From: JAPOXR01 sp965221935
GTDB taxonomy: Bacteria; Pseudomonadota; Alphaproteobacteria; Rhodobacterales; Rhodobacteraceae
Assembly (NCBI GenBank): GCA_965221935.1
Contig: CBDCSZ010000063.1
Location: 133,892-197,891, forward strand
Reading direction: 5' to 3'
DNA length: 64,000 bases
Positions 15,864-24,543 of the stretch are shown here, piece after piece. Made by a program: the position numbers and the translations under genes. A model generated the notes under the pieces. That model was not told the origin of the DNA. It ran no database searches and saw nothing but the letters and a program-made list of their open reading frames with translations. Each line of letters starts with the position of its first letter. The first letter of the stretch is position 1.

Positions 15864-16823
15864 TGTCTGAATCAAAACTTTAGCAAGTCCATTTAACCCA
15901 TTGTTGCACAGGCACTTACGCGCCACCCGAGGCGACGAACCAAGAGCCGCACCGCAGCCCAGAGCACCCACGCCTTGGCGCTCTCGATGGTTCGCTCGAA
16001 GTCCTTGGCCAATCGTCGGCAGCGGTTCAGCCAGGCAAGAGTCCGTTCCACCACCCAGCGGCGGGGGAGAACCGCAAAACCCTTGCTTCCCGGGGGCTTG
16101 GAAACGATGATGAGATCCAGATCCAGGCTGCGGTCGCACAGGGACGCCGCAAGTTTCGGCCCCGAGTAGCCCCCATCCGCGAACAACGCCTGCAACGTCG
16201 GGCAGCACGCGGCCGCCTCTTCCAACACGTCCGGCGCGCCGTCCCGATCCTGAATGCTCGCCGCATGAATCTGAACCGTCAGCGGGTTCCCTTCCGTATC
16301 CACCACAAGGTGGCGCTTGCGGCCCTTCACCTTCTTGCCGGCGTCGGAACCGCGCGGTCCTCCGCTCTCGGTGGTCCTGGCGCTCTGGCGATCAATCGCA
16401 CCCGCCGTCGGCTCTTCCGCGCGTCCCGCATCGAGACGCGCCGCCCGCCGAAGCGACCGCAGAATGACCTCCATCCGTCCCCCTTTCGACCAGCCGTAGA
16501 AATAGTTCTGAACCGTCGTAAACGGTGGAAAATCCTTGGGGAAGGCGCGCCATTGGCAACCTGTGCTGGCCATGTACAGGATCGCGTTCAAGACTTCCCG
16601 AAGGTCCGTGGTGCGGGGACGGCCGGTCGAAGCCGGTCCCGGAAGATGGGGATCCAACAGCGACCATTCCGCATCCGTCAAATCCGACTCGTAACGAGAC
16701 GAGGGGCGCTTATACTCAACGCGAGTGGTTTCATTCCAAGGCATGGGTGCTCTCCATATTTCGTGTTTAAGCTGTATGGAAAATACCACATGTCGAAGCC
16801 ACTCAATAGTTTTAGGTCAAACT
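15864..16823. mobile_element. IS5-family insertion sequence (about 960 bp) with CTAAG flanks
   Basis: The element lies between two copies of CTAAG (15859-15863 and 16824-16828). The ends form imperfect inverted repeats: TGTCTGAATCAAAACTTT on the left, and AGTTTGACCTAAAACTAT when the right end is read inwards. A 4-bp CTAA duplication is typical of IS5-group elements, so the exact boundary may be one base different. It carries one transposase gene in one frame, so this copy may be active. Confidence 0.8.
15893..16744 (-). CDS. IS5-family transposase
   Basis: About 283 residues from ATG 16744 (MPWNETTRVEYKRPSSRYES). The N-terminal DUF4096-type segment (LTDAEWSLLDPHLP) is followed by the DDE transposase domain. 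The first aspartate is in AIDRQSARTTESGGPRGSDAGKKVKGRKRH-type sequence, the second in ALFADGGYSGP, and the glutamate in RRWVVERTLAWLNRCRRLAKDFE. The protein cuts and joins the ends of the surrounding insertion sequence. The reading frame could open further upstream, but MPWNETTR is the family-typical start. It is on the minus strand inside the plus-strand AAA ATPase remnant. Confidence 0.93.
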   Translation of the reverse strand: MPWNETTRVEYKRPSSRYESDLTDAEWSLLDPHLPGPASTGRPRTTDLREVLNAILYMASTGCQWRAFPKDFPPFTTVQNYFYGWSKGGRMEVILRSLRRAARLDAGRAEEPTAGAIDRQSARTTESGGPRGSDAGKKVKGRKRHLVVDTEGNPLTVQIHAASIQDRDGAPDVLEEAAACCPTLQALFADGGYSGPKLAASLCDRSLDLDLIIVSKPPGSKGFAVLPRRWVVERTLAWLNRCRRLAKDFERTIESAKAWVLWAAVRLLVRRLGWRVSACATMG

Positions 16824-17137
16824 CTAAGGGAAACGTGGGAGCGCCTTGTCGAGGAGGTGTTGCTTTTCAGGGTTGTGGAGCAATACGGGTCCGACGTGAA
16901 GACGCAGAGGTCGAAAGGCGTCGTGGTGGACGATGAGGATAATAAGACAATCTTCTGGGCCATGAAACGTGCCTCGGAACGCTCCGGGCATGACATGCCA
17001 GCGGCAAAGAACATACCTCTCCCTAAGATTGAGGATTTGAAGAAAGAGGTCACAGCACTGGACGACTATCGCGCCGGGTTCCGTAAGCGATCGAAGACTG
17101 CTGAAGAAACTCGAAATAAGCTTGAACAGCCGCCAAA

Positions 17138-17167
17138 AGCGTCAACGGCCTAGAAGCTTTTGACGCT
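17138..17167. terminator. Possible bidirectional hairpin between convergent genes
   Basis: AGCGTCAA (17138-17145) and TTGACGCT (17160-17167) form an 8-bp stem with a 14-nt loop, between the end of the AAA ATPase remnant and the end of yhaN. It has only short flanking A/T runs, so its strength as a terminator is doubtful. Confidence 0.35.
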
Positions 17168-17193
17168 GCGAGCAACGGTGCCGCAGTCCTGTT

Positions 17194-20100
17194 TTAGGAA
17201 GCTGGGGCCTCCTGATCAGTCAAGATTATCATATTGACAGAAGCCCCAAGCGATTTCCGCGCTATATCTACAAGATGCTGATGGTGGGTGAAAAATAGCA
17301 CCTGTGTCGTTTGACTCAACTCGCCAAGCAACCTAAATCCTGCCGCCGCCCGTTCATCATCGAAGTTGATGAACAGGTCGTCGGCAACGAACGGGAGCGC
17401 TTCCGCTCGCTCCAGATAGTCCTCGATCGAAGCAACCCGTAACGCCAAGTAGAGTTGATCGGCCGTGCCCGTGCTCATGCCGGATACAGGTACAATGCTG
17501 CCGCCGGGCCGCACTCCCGTCAAATGTGCTCTGTCCTGATCGTCAAACGCGACCTGAAGGCTGGAGAAGGAATCTCGGGTGATGATCTTGAACAGCGCGC
17601 CCGCACGCTTTAGCAACGGCGCTTGCTTCTCCCGCCGGTAGCGATCGATCGCCCACTGAAGAAGCATGGCTGAAGTCTTCACGCGAGCATACCGCTCGGC
17701 GGATGCCTGCATTTCAGCGAGCGCTTCCTGCTTGCTCGCCGCTGCCCGCGCTGCCGCGTCGTCACCGCCAACCGCCTGAAACGCCTCCCGCGTCCGAGAT
17801 CGTTCTTCTGCGGCATCGGTTTGCTGCTTCTGCAAGTCCTCCAACTCCGCCTGAATCAACGCTTCGCGCGCGGCGACTTCGTCGATGACGACGCCCTCGC
17901 ATTCTTCCACAAGCCCCTCAATCGACTTCCCATCACCGTCCTGTTTGAGCTTCTCGATGATTTGCTGTCGTTCGTGTTCAACAGATCGCTGTTGATCCGA
18001 CCGCCGAATGGCTTCCTTCAATGCTTCTTTTGTCTCGACCGCAGCCGCCGTCTTCAGGTGCGAGATTGAAGCAGCCAGATCTCGGCGTTCGTTTTCAAGT
18101 TCGGCGATCTGTGTTGTTAGCCCTTCCACCTCTTCGTTTTTCTTTTCCCGAAGTCCCTGAACACGTTCGGCTTCAGCAAGGCGTTTTTCCAGTTCCAGAA
18201 CGGCATTTTCAGCCGGCTGGTCTAACAGGTCCTCAGCTAGGTCCTTAACCAAGTCACCAACAACCTGTTCGAAGTCGCTGACGTCACGGTTGATCTTGTC
18301 TATGCGGTCATGCCGCAATGACCTGATACGGCCCGCCGTCTCGCGCATCTGGTCGATAACGTCGATCTGCACCCCCACCGCTTCCGGTGCTATACTTTTG
18401 GCCAGCCCAAGCTCACCAAGCGCGACCGTCCATTTCTTCTGCCATTCGTCCTGGGCTCCTTTGGCCTTTCGAAGATCGCGTTCCCTTCGCGCGACCTCCT
18501 TGGTGGCGTTCTTTACATCTTCTTCAAGCTGAGCCTTCTTGCTCGCCTCGGCCTCTCCAAGACGCTGCTCTTCCGCAGCGCGTTCAACAATCACGTTCAG
18601 GCTGTCATTTTCCAGCGCAGCTACATCAACCGCAAGCGCCGCCAACTCACCGAACAACTGTTCCCTTACTTGGTGTTCCTCGTTGCGTAGCGCTTCCAGA
18701 GCGCCCTCAGCTCCTTCTCGCTCTTGAACGGCCTCCAGCACTTCCTCTCTGGCTTCGAGCCACTCGAGCATGGACTCAGCGGCCAACGGATCAACAAGCG
18801 CTGAGGCCCACGCCGTTGTCCATTCCGCCCGCAGTTGCTCGCCTTCCTCGACAAGCTTGGTCTCGTTATCCTTCTTCTGTTCGAGAAACGTCTCCTGCTC
18901 CCCGATCTTCCGTTTGATTTCCGCGATTCGGCCGGCTGCCTCAGCGTGATCAAAACGCCGGTCAGAAAGGTCATCCGCCCTGGCCATGGCAGGCTCGAAC
19001 GCCCCTGCCACATTCTCCAGTTCCTCTTCAAAGCCGCTAGCCTGATCCTCCGGGATCGACTCACCTCGCACGTGCGTGAGTTTCACCAGGTTCCAAAGTG
19101 CATCCCGATGCCTGCGCGCATCGTTCAACTCTTCGCCAGTGACGATCTTCTCGTCTCGCACGCTGCGATCAAGTGCGGCAACCGCACCGTCCAATTCCTG
19201 CTGAACTGACGAGGCCTCTTGCCGCGTTTCCCGCAAGCGCCTCTTCCAGTCCTGCTCCCGTTCCCGGTGTTCCTGAACCATCGCCTGCGCGGGCACAGTC
19301 ATGTTCGTTAGCGTCTCTTCATCAATGCCGCCAGGGTTGAGTGCTTTAAGTCTGCGCCCCACTAATCCCTGCGTATCCTTGAGAGCTTTCTCAGCGGTTC
19401 GAACTCGGCCCGTAAGATCGCCCTGCTCGCGCAAGGTCCTGATGACAATGGCCAGCCTGGACACATCGGCGGGTTCGCCCATTTCGTCCAGCCGCTCCTT
19501 TAGTCCGTCGCGGGTTTCCTGAGACTCTTGCAGTACACGGGTACGGCTCGTGACATCAGACTCCAGTTCGCCCCTTTGATTGAGCATGGAACGCACCACA
19601 CGAACTTTGGTGCGAGGCGGGATGTGCTCAATCAACACTGCTGATTCGGTCTCCGCCCACTCAAGCTCGAAGGCATTTGCTCGCAACTCTTCTTCAGCGG
19701 CATTAAGTTCCGCTTCGCGCTTGGGTAAGTCAGCCTTCTCGCCACGAATCTCAATCCGCCTCTCGTGGAGTTGGCCAACATCTTTGGCCCTCTGAACAAG
19801 CGTCTTGTCGAACGTTAGCCCTTCCAGATTTTTCTCAGCGCGTTCCAGCTGTTCCTGAAGCGTTGCAATGCGTGTTGCCGCCCCCGTATCCCTGCGTTCA
19901 GCTTCTTCTACAACCTTCGCCGCATCTTCCGGCAACGCAATAACGTCCCCAAGCTCTGCAAGCTGGCCGTCAAGCTCTTGCTTCCTGCGCACATCCCGGA
20001 ACACTCGGCGAATGCGGCTGAGGCGGTTGCGCTCGGCGCTGGTCTCTTTGATTCTCTCGTCAACCTCAGCGTAGGATTCTTCAGCCCTTTCGTATTCGCG

Positions 20101-20736
20101 CTTCAGTTCTCGCCATTTGCTTGCGGTAAAGGTTTGCTCCCGCAATGTCCTTTGAGCCTCCGTGAGCTTGTCGTAGGCGATGTAGAACTTGCGATGCTTA
20201 GCCCGCCGTGCACTCCACAGCTCCTCGGCCTCAGCAGAAAGCTCACCGAGGCGCTCACGTAACCCCGTTATGCCGGCTCCTGCAGAAAACAGCATCTGAC
20301 CAACATCGTCCTTGGCCTGGAGAATTTCCTGTCCGCCAGCCTGAAGACGGACGTGATCAAGGCTGAACATGCGCTCGAAGAACGATCGATCCGCACCGGC
20401 AAGGTACCGTCTCAATACGCCCTCACCACCTGCAATGGGTGAACCGTCCGTACCCAGCAACGTGTCCTTGTTCCCTTTGCGCCGAAGCACTTCCAGCGAT
20501 GAACTGCCGTTTTGGAGACCAGCGCCGACCCGCATGCTGCTGTAGTCATGCAGGAAGTTGTAGGGCGAGTGCATTGGTATGCCGAACAGCAGATCCTCGA
20601 TCGCGGCCAGCGCCGTGGACTTGCCGGCTTCATTCGGCCCAAAAACAGCGTGAAAGTCAGATTTCCCGGCAGGCAGCTCAAAAGACCTATCCGTGAAGTG
20701 ACCATATCGTATCAGGTCAAGTCGTCGCAGCCGCAT
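17194..20736 (-). CDS. YhaN-like AAA ATPase (SbcC/Rad50-type, long coiled coil)
   Basis: A 1180-residue SMC-like ATPase. The Walker A FGPNEAGKST is at residues 32-41, inside an AAA_27 (YhaN) N-terminal domain containing SLDHVRLQAGG. About 800 residues of charged, coiled-coil sequence follow. The ABC signature (VSGMSTGTADQLYLALR) and Walker B (LPFVADDLFINFDDERA) are close to the C-terminus, so the two ends fold together into one head. YhaN-type proteins work with a YhaO/Mre11-like nuclease, encoded here 2 bp upstream on the same strand, and are predicted to process DNA ends. The E. coli-type SbcC zinc hook CxxC is not evident. The position in an accessory block beside tRNA-fMet hints at a defence or plasmid-control role, but this is inference. 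Confidence 0.88.
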   Translation of the reverse strand: MRLRRLDLIRYGHFTDRSFELPAGKSDFHAVFGPNEAGKSTALAAIEDLLFGIPMHSPYNFLHDYSSMRVGAGLQNGSSSLEVLRRKGNKDTLLGTDGSPIAGGEGVLRRYLAGADRSFFERMFSLDHVRLQAGGQEILQAKDDVGQMLFSAGAGITGLRERLGELSAEAEELWSARRAKHRKFYIAYDKLTEAQRTLREQTFTASKWRELKREYERAEESYAEVDERIKETSAERNRLSRIRRVFRDVRRKQELDGQLAELGDVIALPEDAAKVVEEAERRDTGAATRIATLQEQLERAEKNLEGLTFDKTLVQRAKDVGQLHERRIEIRGEKADLPKREAELNAAEEELRANAFELEWAETESAVLIEHIPPRTKVRVVRSMLNQRGELESDVTSRTRVLQESQETRDGLKERLDEMGEPADVSRLAIVIRTLREQGDLTGRVRTAEKALKDTQGLVGRRLKALNPGGIDEETLTNMTVPAQAMVQEHREREQDWKRRLRETRQEASSVQQELDGAVAALDRSVRDEKIVTGEELNDARRHRDALWNLVKLTHVRGESIPEDQASGFEEELENVAGAFEPAMARADDLSDRRFDHAEAAGRIAEIKRKIGEQETFLEQKKDNETKLVEEGEQLRAEWTTAWASALVDPLAAESMLEWLEAREEVLEAVQEREGAEGALEALRNEEHQVREQLFGELAALAVDVAALENDSLNVIVERAAEEQRLGEAEASKKAQLEEDVKNATKEVARRERDLRKAKGAQDEWQKKWTVALGELGLAKSIAPEAVGVQIDVIDQMRETAGRIRSLRHDRIDKINRDVSDFEQVVGDLVKDLAEDLLDQPAENAVLELEKRLAEAERVQGLREKKNEEVEGLTTQIAELENERRDLAASISHLKTAAAVETKEALKEAIRRSDQQRSVEHERQQIIEKLKQDGDGKSIEGLVEECEGVVIDEVAAREALIQAELEDLQKQQTDAAEERSRTREAFQAVGGDDAAARAAASKQEALAEMQASAERYARVKTSAMLLQWAIDRYRREKQAPLLKRAGALFKIITRDSFSSLQVAFDDQDRAHLTGVRPGGSIVPVSGMSTGTADQLYLALRVASIEDYLERAEALPFVADDLFINFDDERAAAGFRLLGELSQTTQVLFFTHHQHLVDIARKSLGASVNMIILTDQEAPAS

Positions 20737-20738
20737 GC

Positions 20739-22016
20739 TTAACCCTCCTGAGCGATCAAGCGCGCAGACAAATAAGGTGCGACGTTGTTGATGAGCGCAA
20801 CGTAGTCACCTTCAACTGCTGCTCCCAGGACCTGATCCTCAACATCCGTCCGCACCTCGTGGGGCAGTCGCCGGACAAGCTCCCCGATATCGTCTGCTAT
20901 CTGTGCAAGAAGCTCGTCATCGCTTCCAGCATCCTGCAACATCCGCCGTAACTCCCCTATGGCATCCTCTCGCTGCGCCAGGGTCTGCGGATCAACGACC
21001 GTCTCGGTGGCAATGACAATTTTCTCAACCCAGGCCACTTCATCGCCGAGACCAAGCGCGCTGGCGCGGGCCTCGGCCAGCACTTGATCCTCAGAGGCGA
21101 CGAGTTGTTCATGAACCTCGGTGCGGCCTTCGAACACGATGCGGCAGGCTAGCAATTGCCCGTCGGCCTCATTGGCAACGGCTGACTCCAGGGCACCCCG
21201 GACACGTTCGGTGACATCGCCGATGTTTTCGGCGTCATCTAGCGGCACCGACAGCACGACCCAGCGCACGACGTCGCATGGAACAGATTTGAGTTCGGCG
21301 ATCTCGTTGTCTTCCACAGTGACTAGATAAGCACCCTTGGCCCCGGTTTCCCGTACGTGGCGTCCCTGCAGGTTTCCCGGAAAGACCACGGGCGGCCTCT
21401 CTTGCAGCACTGCCGCCTGATGAACATGACCCAGTGCCCAGTAGTCGTACCCCTTGTTTACAAGGTCATCGAGTGAACAAGGCGCGTAGTTGGCGTGACC
21501 GCCCATGCCGCCAAGGCCGGTGTGTAGCACGCCGATATTGAACGCGCCGGACACTGGCGCCGGGTAGTCGAGAGCGAGATTGTCTGTCACGTCGCGCTGT
21601 TGGAAACTCTGGCCATGAAGCGCAACGTTTAATTCTCCAAGGTAAAATGTCTCAGGCTTGCGTGTACCAAAAACATGCACGTTGCCAGGCAGTTCAAGCC
21701 GCTTGGTTATTTGGCTCTCCGCGTCGTGGTTTCCGTGTAGCAGATAGGCCGGAATGCCCGCTTTGCTGAGTCGCCCCATCTGCCCGACGAAGAATAGGCC
21801 TGTCTTGTAGTCGCGCCAGTCACCGTCGTAGAGGTCCCCGGCAATAACAAGAAAATTGATCTTCTCCTTGATCGCCAAACCGATAAGCTGGTCAAGGGCC
21901 TCTCTAGTGGCGGTGCGCACGCGCTCGGCCGCGTTACCTTCCTGCCCGGCCAGCCCCTTGAGAGGGCTGTCGAGGTGAATGTCGGCGGCATGCAGGAAGT
22001 GAAAGGAAGTCATCAC
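20739..22016 (-). CDS. YhaO-like DNA repair exonuclease (SbcD/Mre11 family)
   Basis: A 425-residue metallophosphoesterase of the Mre11/SbcD type. All metal-ligand motifs are present: HAADIHLD (D12, H14), AGDLYDGDW (D61), HGNHD (N96, H97), the single-His VLHTGLGG and GHVHQ. Together these bind two Mn ions for 3'-5' exonuclease and endonuclease activity on DNA ends. Two hundred further residues form the capping and partner-binding region. It is the first gene of a two-gene operon with the YhaN-like ATPase (2-bp spacing). The start shows two consecutive methionines. It is intact, unlike nearly everything else in this block. Confidence 0.9.
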   Translation of the reverse strand: MMTSFHFLHAADIHLDSPLKGLAGQEGNAAERVRTATREALDQLIGLAIKEKINFLVIAGDLYDGDWRDYKTGLFFVGQMGRLSKAGIPAYLLHGNHDAESQITKRLELPGNVHVFGTRKPETFYLGELNVALHGQSFQQRDVTDNLALDYPAPVSGAFNIGVLHTGLGGMGGHANYAPCSLDDLVNKGYDYWALGHVHQAAVLQERPPVVFPGNLQGRHVRETGAKGAYLVTVEDNEIAELKSVPCDVVRWVVLSVPLDDAENIGDVTERVRGALESAVANEADGQLLACRIVFEGRTEVHEQLVASEDQVLAEARASALGLGDEVAWVEKIVIATETVVDPQTLAQREDAIGELRRMLQDAGSDDELLAQIADDIGELVRRLPHEVRTDVEDQVLGAAVEGDYVALINNVAPYLSARLIAQEG

Positions 22017-22187
22017 GAACTATGGCTGAACCTTGGTGACGGGGTGATGCAAAGGCGGCGTGTCCTGGCGATGGTCCCGGTCGCCGGTTTCCAGGAAGGA
22101 CGGATACGCCATGTACGAGGATACTGTTGTTTCGTTTTCTCATCCAGACCAGAATTATATCGTGAGTCCGCTGACCCAGGTGCCGCG

Positions 22188-22328
22188 GTCGGGGACGCGG
22201 TGGCTGCCGAAGCGATCGAGTCCGAGGTCGAAGCCTTCATTGCCGCGCATGCTGATCTTTCCGACGAGAATGGGTACCGCCGGGTGGTGCGCCACGGTTT
22301 CGGGCGTTCACCGGATGCTTACCCTTGA
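22188..22328 (+). pseudogene. IS256/mutator-type transposase N-terminal relic
   Basis: The last 46 codons of an open frame ending at 22328 read AIESEVEAFIAAHADLSDENG, then YRRVVRHG. This is the conserved beginning of IS256-type transposases, where related proteins have EAVEAEVEAF-type and GRRRVVRHGH-type sequence. The frame ends soon after (SPDAYP, stop), and no catalytic domain follows. It lies between yhaO and tRNA-fMet and marks transposition activity at the edge of the accessory block. Confidence 0.6.
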
Positions 22329-22463
22329 TCGGACGGTTACGAAGAAACGCGCGGTGGGGCGGAATACCGGTTCGATGTCAGTCGTGCTCTGGAAGGTGCT
22401 CGAGTTGGAAACAAAATGGTACCTAAAGGTGCCTGTCGTAAATCCCGCCACTGCCATTGGAAG

Positions 22464-22503
22464 GAAAAATCTCCACTATCATGTTGATATAGTGGGGATT
22501 TTT
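22464..22503. terminator. Intrinsic terminator after tRNA-fMet
   Basis: ATCTCCACTAT (22469-22479) pairs with ATAGTGGGGAT (22489-22499), with one G-U pair and a 9-nt loop. It is flanked by AAAAA on the left and TTTTT on the right, so it can work in both directions. On the minus strand it directly follows the 3' end of the tRNA gene. Confidence 0.85.
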
Positions 22504-22580
22504 TGGTTGCGGGGGCAGGATTCGAACCTGCGACCTTCAGGTTATGAGCCTGATGAGCTACCGGACTGCTCCACCCCGCG
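22504..22580 (-). tRNA. Initiator tRNA-fMet (CAT), CCA encoded
   Basis: A 77-nt cloverleaf on the minus strand, starting CGCGGGGTGGAGCAG and ending in GCAACCA. The unpaired C1-A72 at the top of the acceptor stem and the CTCATAA anticodon loop identify it as an initiator. The anticodon stem is TCAGG/CCTGA, so the usual three G-C pairs are reduced to AGG/CCU, a variant I recall from alphaproteobacterial initiators. The 3' end faces the accessory block (14-22 kb), the usual orientation for tRNA-integrated islands. No repeated copy of the tRNA 3' end was noticed. Confidence 0.96.
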
Positions 22581-23334
22581 CCAAAAATTTCACTGAAAGC
22601 CAAAATTGCCAGACAGCAGTGGCAACAGGTCTTGAAGGCCTGTCCCTGAATAAGAATAGCAACTTGAAAATCCTGTTGCAATCAAATGCCGACTGAACGG
22701 CTGGAAACGTGCGCACCAAAGCAATCTTCTTGCACGGGATCTGCTCTGCGATGTGCTCGGGAGTCGGCGCTGATGGAGCCTCTTGCGCTCGACTGACTTG
22801 AAGGGGCTTCGACGAAGTGTCACACAATGGGTGTTCCTCGGCCACGTGCGCAATGGATTGTGCTTCTCCCTGCTGGCGTCGGTTCCTACCAGATGCCAAA
22901 ACGCCACCGGATCGTCCCGGCCGCATCGTCGAGGCGGAAATACGGTAAGGGGAAAAAGATGTCGATCAGGGATTTCACTCATCCGATCTCCTTGTTCTGT
23001 GCATGCGTGCACCATTGAGACGTTTCCATATCGGTCATGGCGGTTCGGATTCTCGCGATCTGCTGCGACTCGCCATGAATGTCGTGACTCTCCAGACCGA
23101 AGTGGTCTTGGCGAAATTCCTGCAGTGTTCTTGCGCTTCCCGCGCCGATCAACGCAATTCTCCGAAATAAGGGATTTCCGGCCGAGTCGCGAATTCCGCC
23201 AGAAGCCACGATCGGCGAATTGTGCAAGCGACATTCCGGCAATTGCCATAGCAAGAGAATGCAATCTCTGCACAATTGCATGTTTGTGCGAGATCTTGGA
23301 AACGTCCTTCAACCCTCCTCATGGGCGCCAGGGA
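22581..23334. other. 754 bp without a recognised gene
   Basis: The upstream side of tRNA-fMet. Long open frames exist on both strands, but they are rich in Arg, Ser, His and Trp and show no domain or plausible start. I regard them as chance. The tRNA promoter should lie within the first 60 bp or so. No repeats stood out. Confidence 0.4.
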
Positions 23335-24054
23335 CTACTCGGAAAAAACCTTGCCCCTCATTAGGGCCACATAAAGGATCGACGCGACCAACACCGTGAA
23401 TATGCAGGCGAAAACGACATCGCTCAGGAAATGAGCTCCGACCAGGATTCGAATTGCTCCAATTCCGGCACCGACGGCAAGTCCGGCGCCAATCCAGAAA
23501 TTCCGCCGGTTGGGAAAGGCAAGCGCCAAGGCAAGAAGAGAGAACCCAAGAGAGGCGTCACCGGATACGAACGAACAATTGCGCTTGCATTGACTGCTAA
23601 CCACAAGCGCTGGTGAATATTGCTTGTCCCCTCCAAATTCGACCGTGTGCAGCGGTCGCGCCCGACCCCAATTGTCCTTGAAACCCATATTGACGACGAT
23701 TCCCGGTCCAATGATCAACACCGCCAGGAGATAGGCGGCAATGTGTCGATTCAGAACCCAGTCCGGTGCAGGAGCGACGCTTCGCCAGAGAACCGTTGCC
23801 AAGAGGAATAATGCTGTCGCCACTGCAACTGCGCGGAGCACTGCAGGCAACCCGGATAGAGTCGAGACCGACGACAATGAGAATCCCCTGCCCTCGACAT
23901 AAAACCACGCGCTCACATATGGATCGATGCCGGGAAAAAACAGAAACAGCGCTGCGGAAATGGCGCCAGCGGCTATGCACCAGTACGCCATCCTTTTTGC
24001 AACAGTCAGATTCTTCACACGTGGACGCACTTCTAGCCTGGTCGGACGGCGCAT
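23335..24054 (-). CDS. PAP2-family phosphatase, membrane-bound
   Basis: About 240 residues from ATG 24054 (MRRPTRLEVRPRV); the frame continues upstream but that part lacks hydrophobic or family sequence. Six membrane segments surround the three PAP2 motifs: KDNWGRARP, SFVSGDASLGFS and RILVGAHFLSDVV. These enzymes remove phosphate from lipid phosphates such as undecaprenyl pyrophosphate, phosphatidylglycerol phosphate or lipid A, on the periplasmic side. In motif 2 the usual histidine of SGH is aspartate (SGD), a notable change in a catalytic position. The gene stands alone and its substrate is unknown. Confidence 0.85.
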   Translation of the reverse strand: MRRPTRLEVRPRVKNLTVAKRMAYWCIAAGAISAALFLFFPGIDPYVSAWFYVEGRGFSLSSVSTLSGLPAVLRAVAVATALFLLATVLWRSVAPAPDWVLNRHIAAYLLAVLIIGPGIVVNMGFKDNWGRARPLHTVEFGGDKQYSPALVVSSQCKRNCSFVSGDASLGFSLLALALAFPNRRNFWIGAGLAVGAGIGAIRILVGAHFLSDVVFACIFTVLVASILYVALMRGKVFSE

Positions 24055-24543
24055 TGTCTTTCGACGGAGCACCGATCCGTTTCGCCAATCCGCTTCCGGT
24101 CCAATTCCGTCATATGAGAATTGAGAATTGAACCGCACTCCTGCTGGTTGCCCGGCATCGCATTCCGCGGAAACTCGGGTGCCTCCGTCAGAACGGATCG
24201 CATTGTACATCCCTTGTACAGCGTCTTATAGCGTGCGCCGAAAAGGGGAATCCTGAAGGGGGGGATGATTTCTCGTCCCGGCCGACGTTCAGGCGTTCGC
24301 ATAGCATCTTCGAGCATGACCGACTGATTTGCGGCAGTCTGTCGATGGTTGGAACTCGAGTTGATCACGTATCGAACTGAGGAGCAACTGCACCCAATTC
24401 TGATTTCGGACTGCGCAAGACGCGCAGATTCAGCTTGTATGCGCAATTATCGTCAACCGGAACCGAGCAAGGACAACAAGACTTCGTCGAGACCGGGACA
24501 CAGGTAGCAGGAAAACACGGTGGGCAACTGCATCGGAAAACCG
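24055..24543. other. 489 bp without a recognised gene
   Basis: Between the PAP2 gene and ltaE. It contains an AT/CG-mixed stretch with TTGTACATCCCTTGTACAG (a short direct repeat of TTGTACA near 24203-24219) and no coding sequence I can support. It should hold the promoter of the PAP2 gene on the minus strand. Confidence 0.4.

Larger units (their letters stand above)
15676..17153 (+). pseudogene. C-terminal fragment of an AAA ATPase, split by an IS5-type element
   Basis: The left piece (to 15863) encodes VRKAAKLGFGVIEEDDEPW and ends EGFYTNL. The right piece (from 16824) begins LRETWERLVEEVL and continues through GVVVDDEDNKTIFWAMKRAS and KNIPLPKIEDLKKEV to the stop at 17153. Joined across the insertion they read FYTNL-RETWERL without loss, a pattern I associate with the C-terminal region of large AAA_13-type ATPases found in defence loci. 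The ATPase domain itself is missing upstream, so this is only a remnant. The neighbouring YhaN/YhaO genes suggest it belonged to the same accessory island. The exact family needs a profile search. Confidence 0.65.

Noticed and set aside
22590..23312. A 240-codon minus-strand frame upstream of tRNA-fMet
   Set aside because: Composition is rich in Arg, Ser, His and Trp, there is no domain, and several overlapping frames of similar length exist on both strands, as expected by chance in GC-rich DNA.
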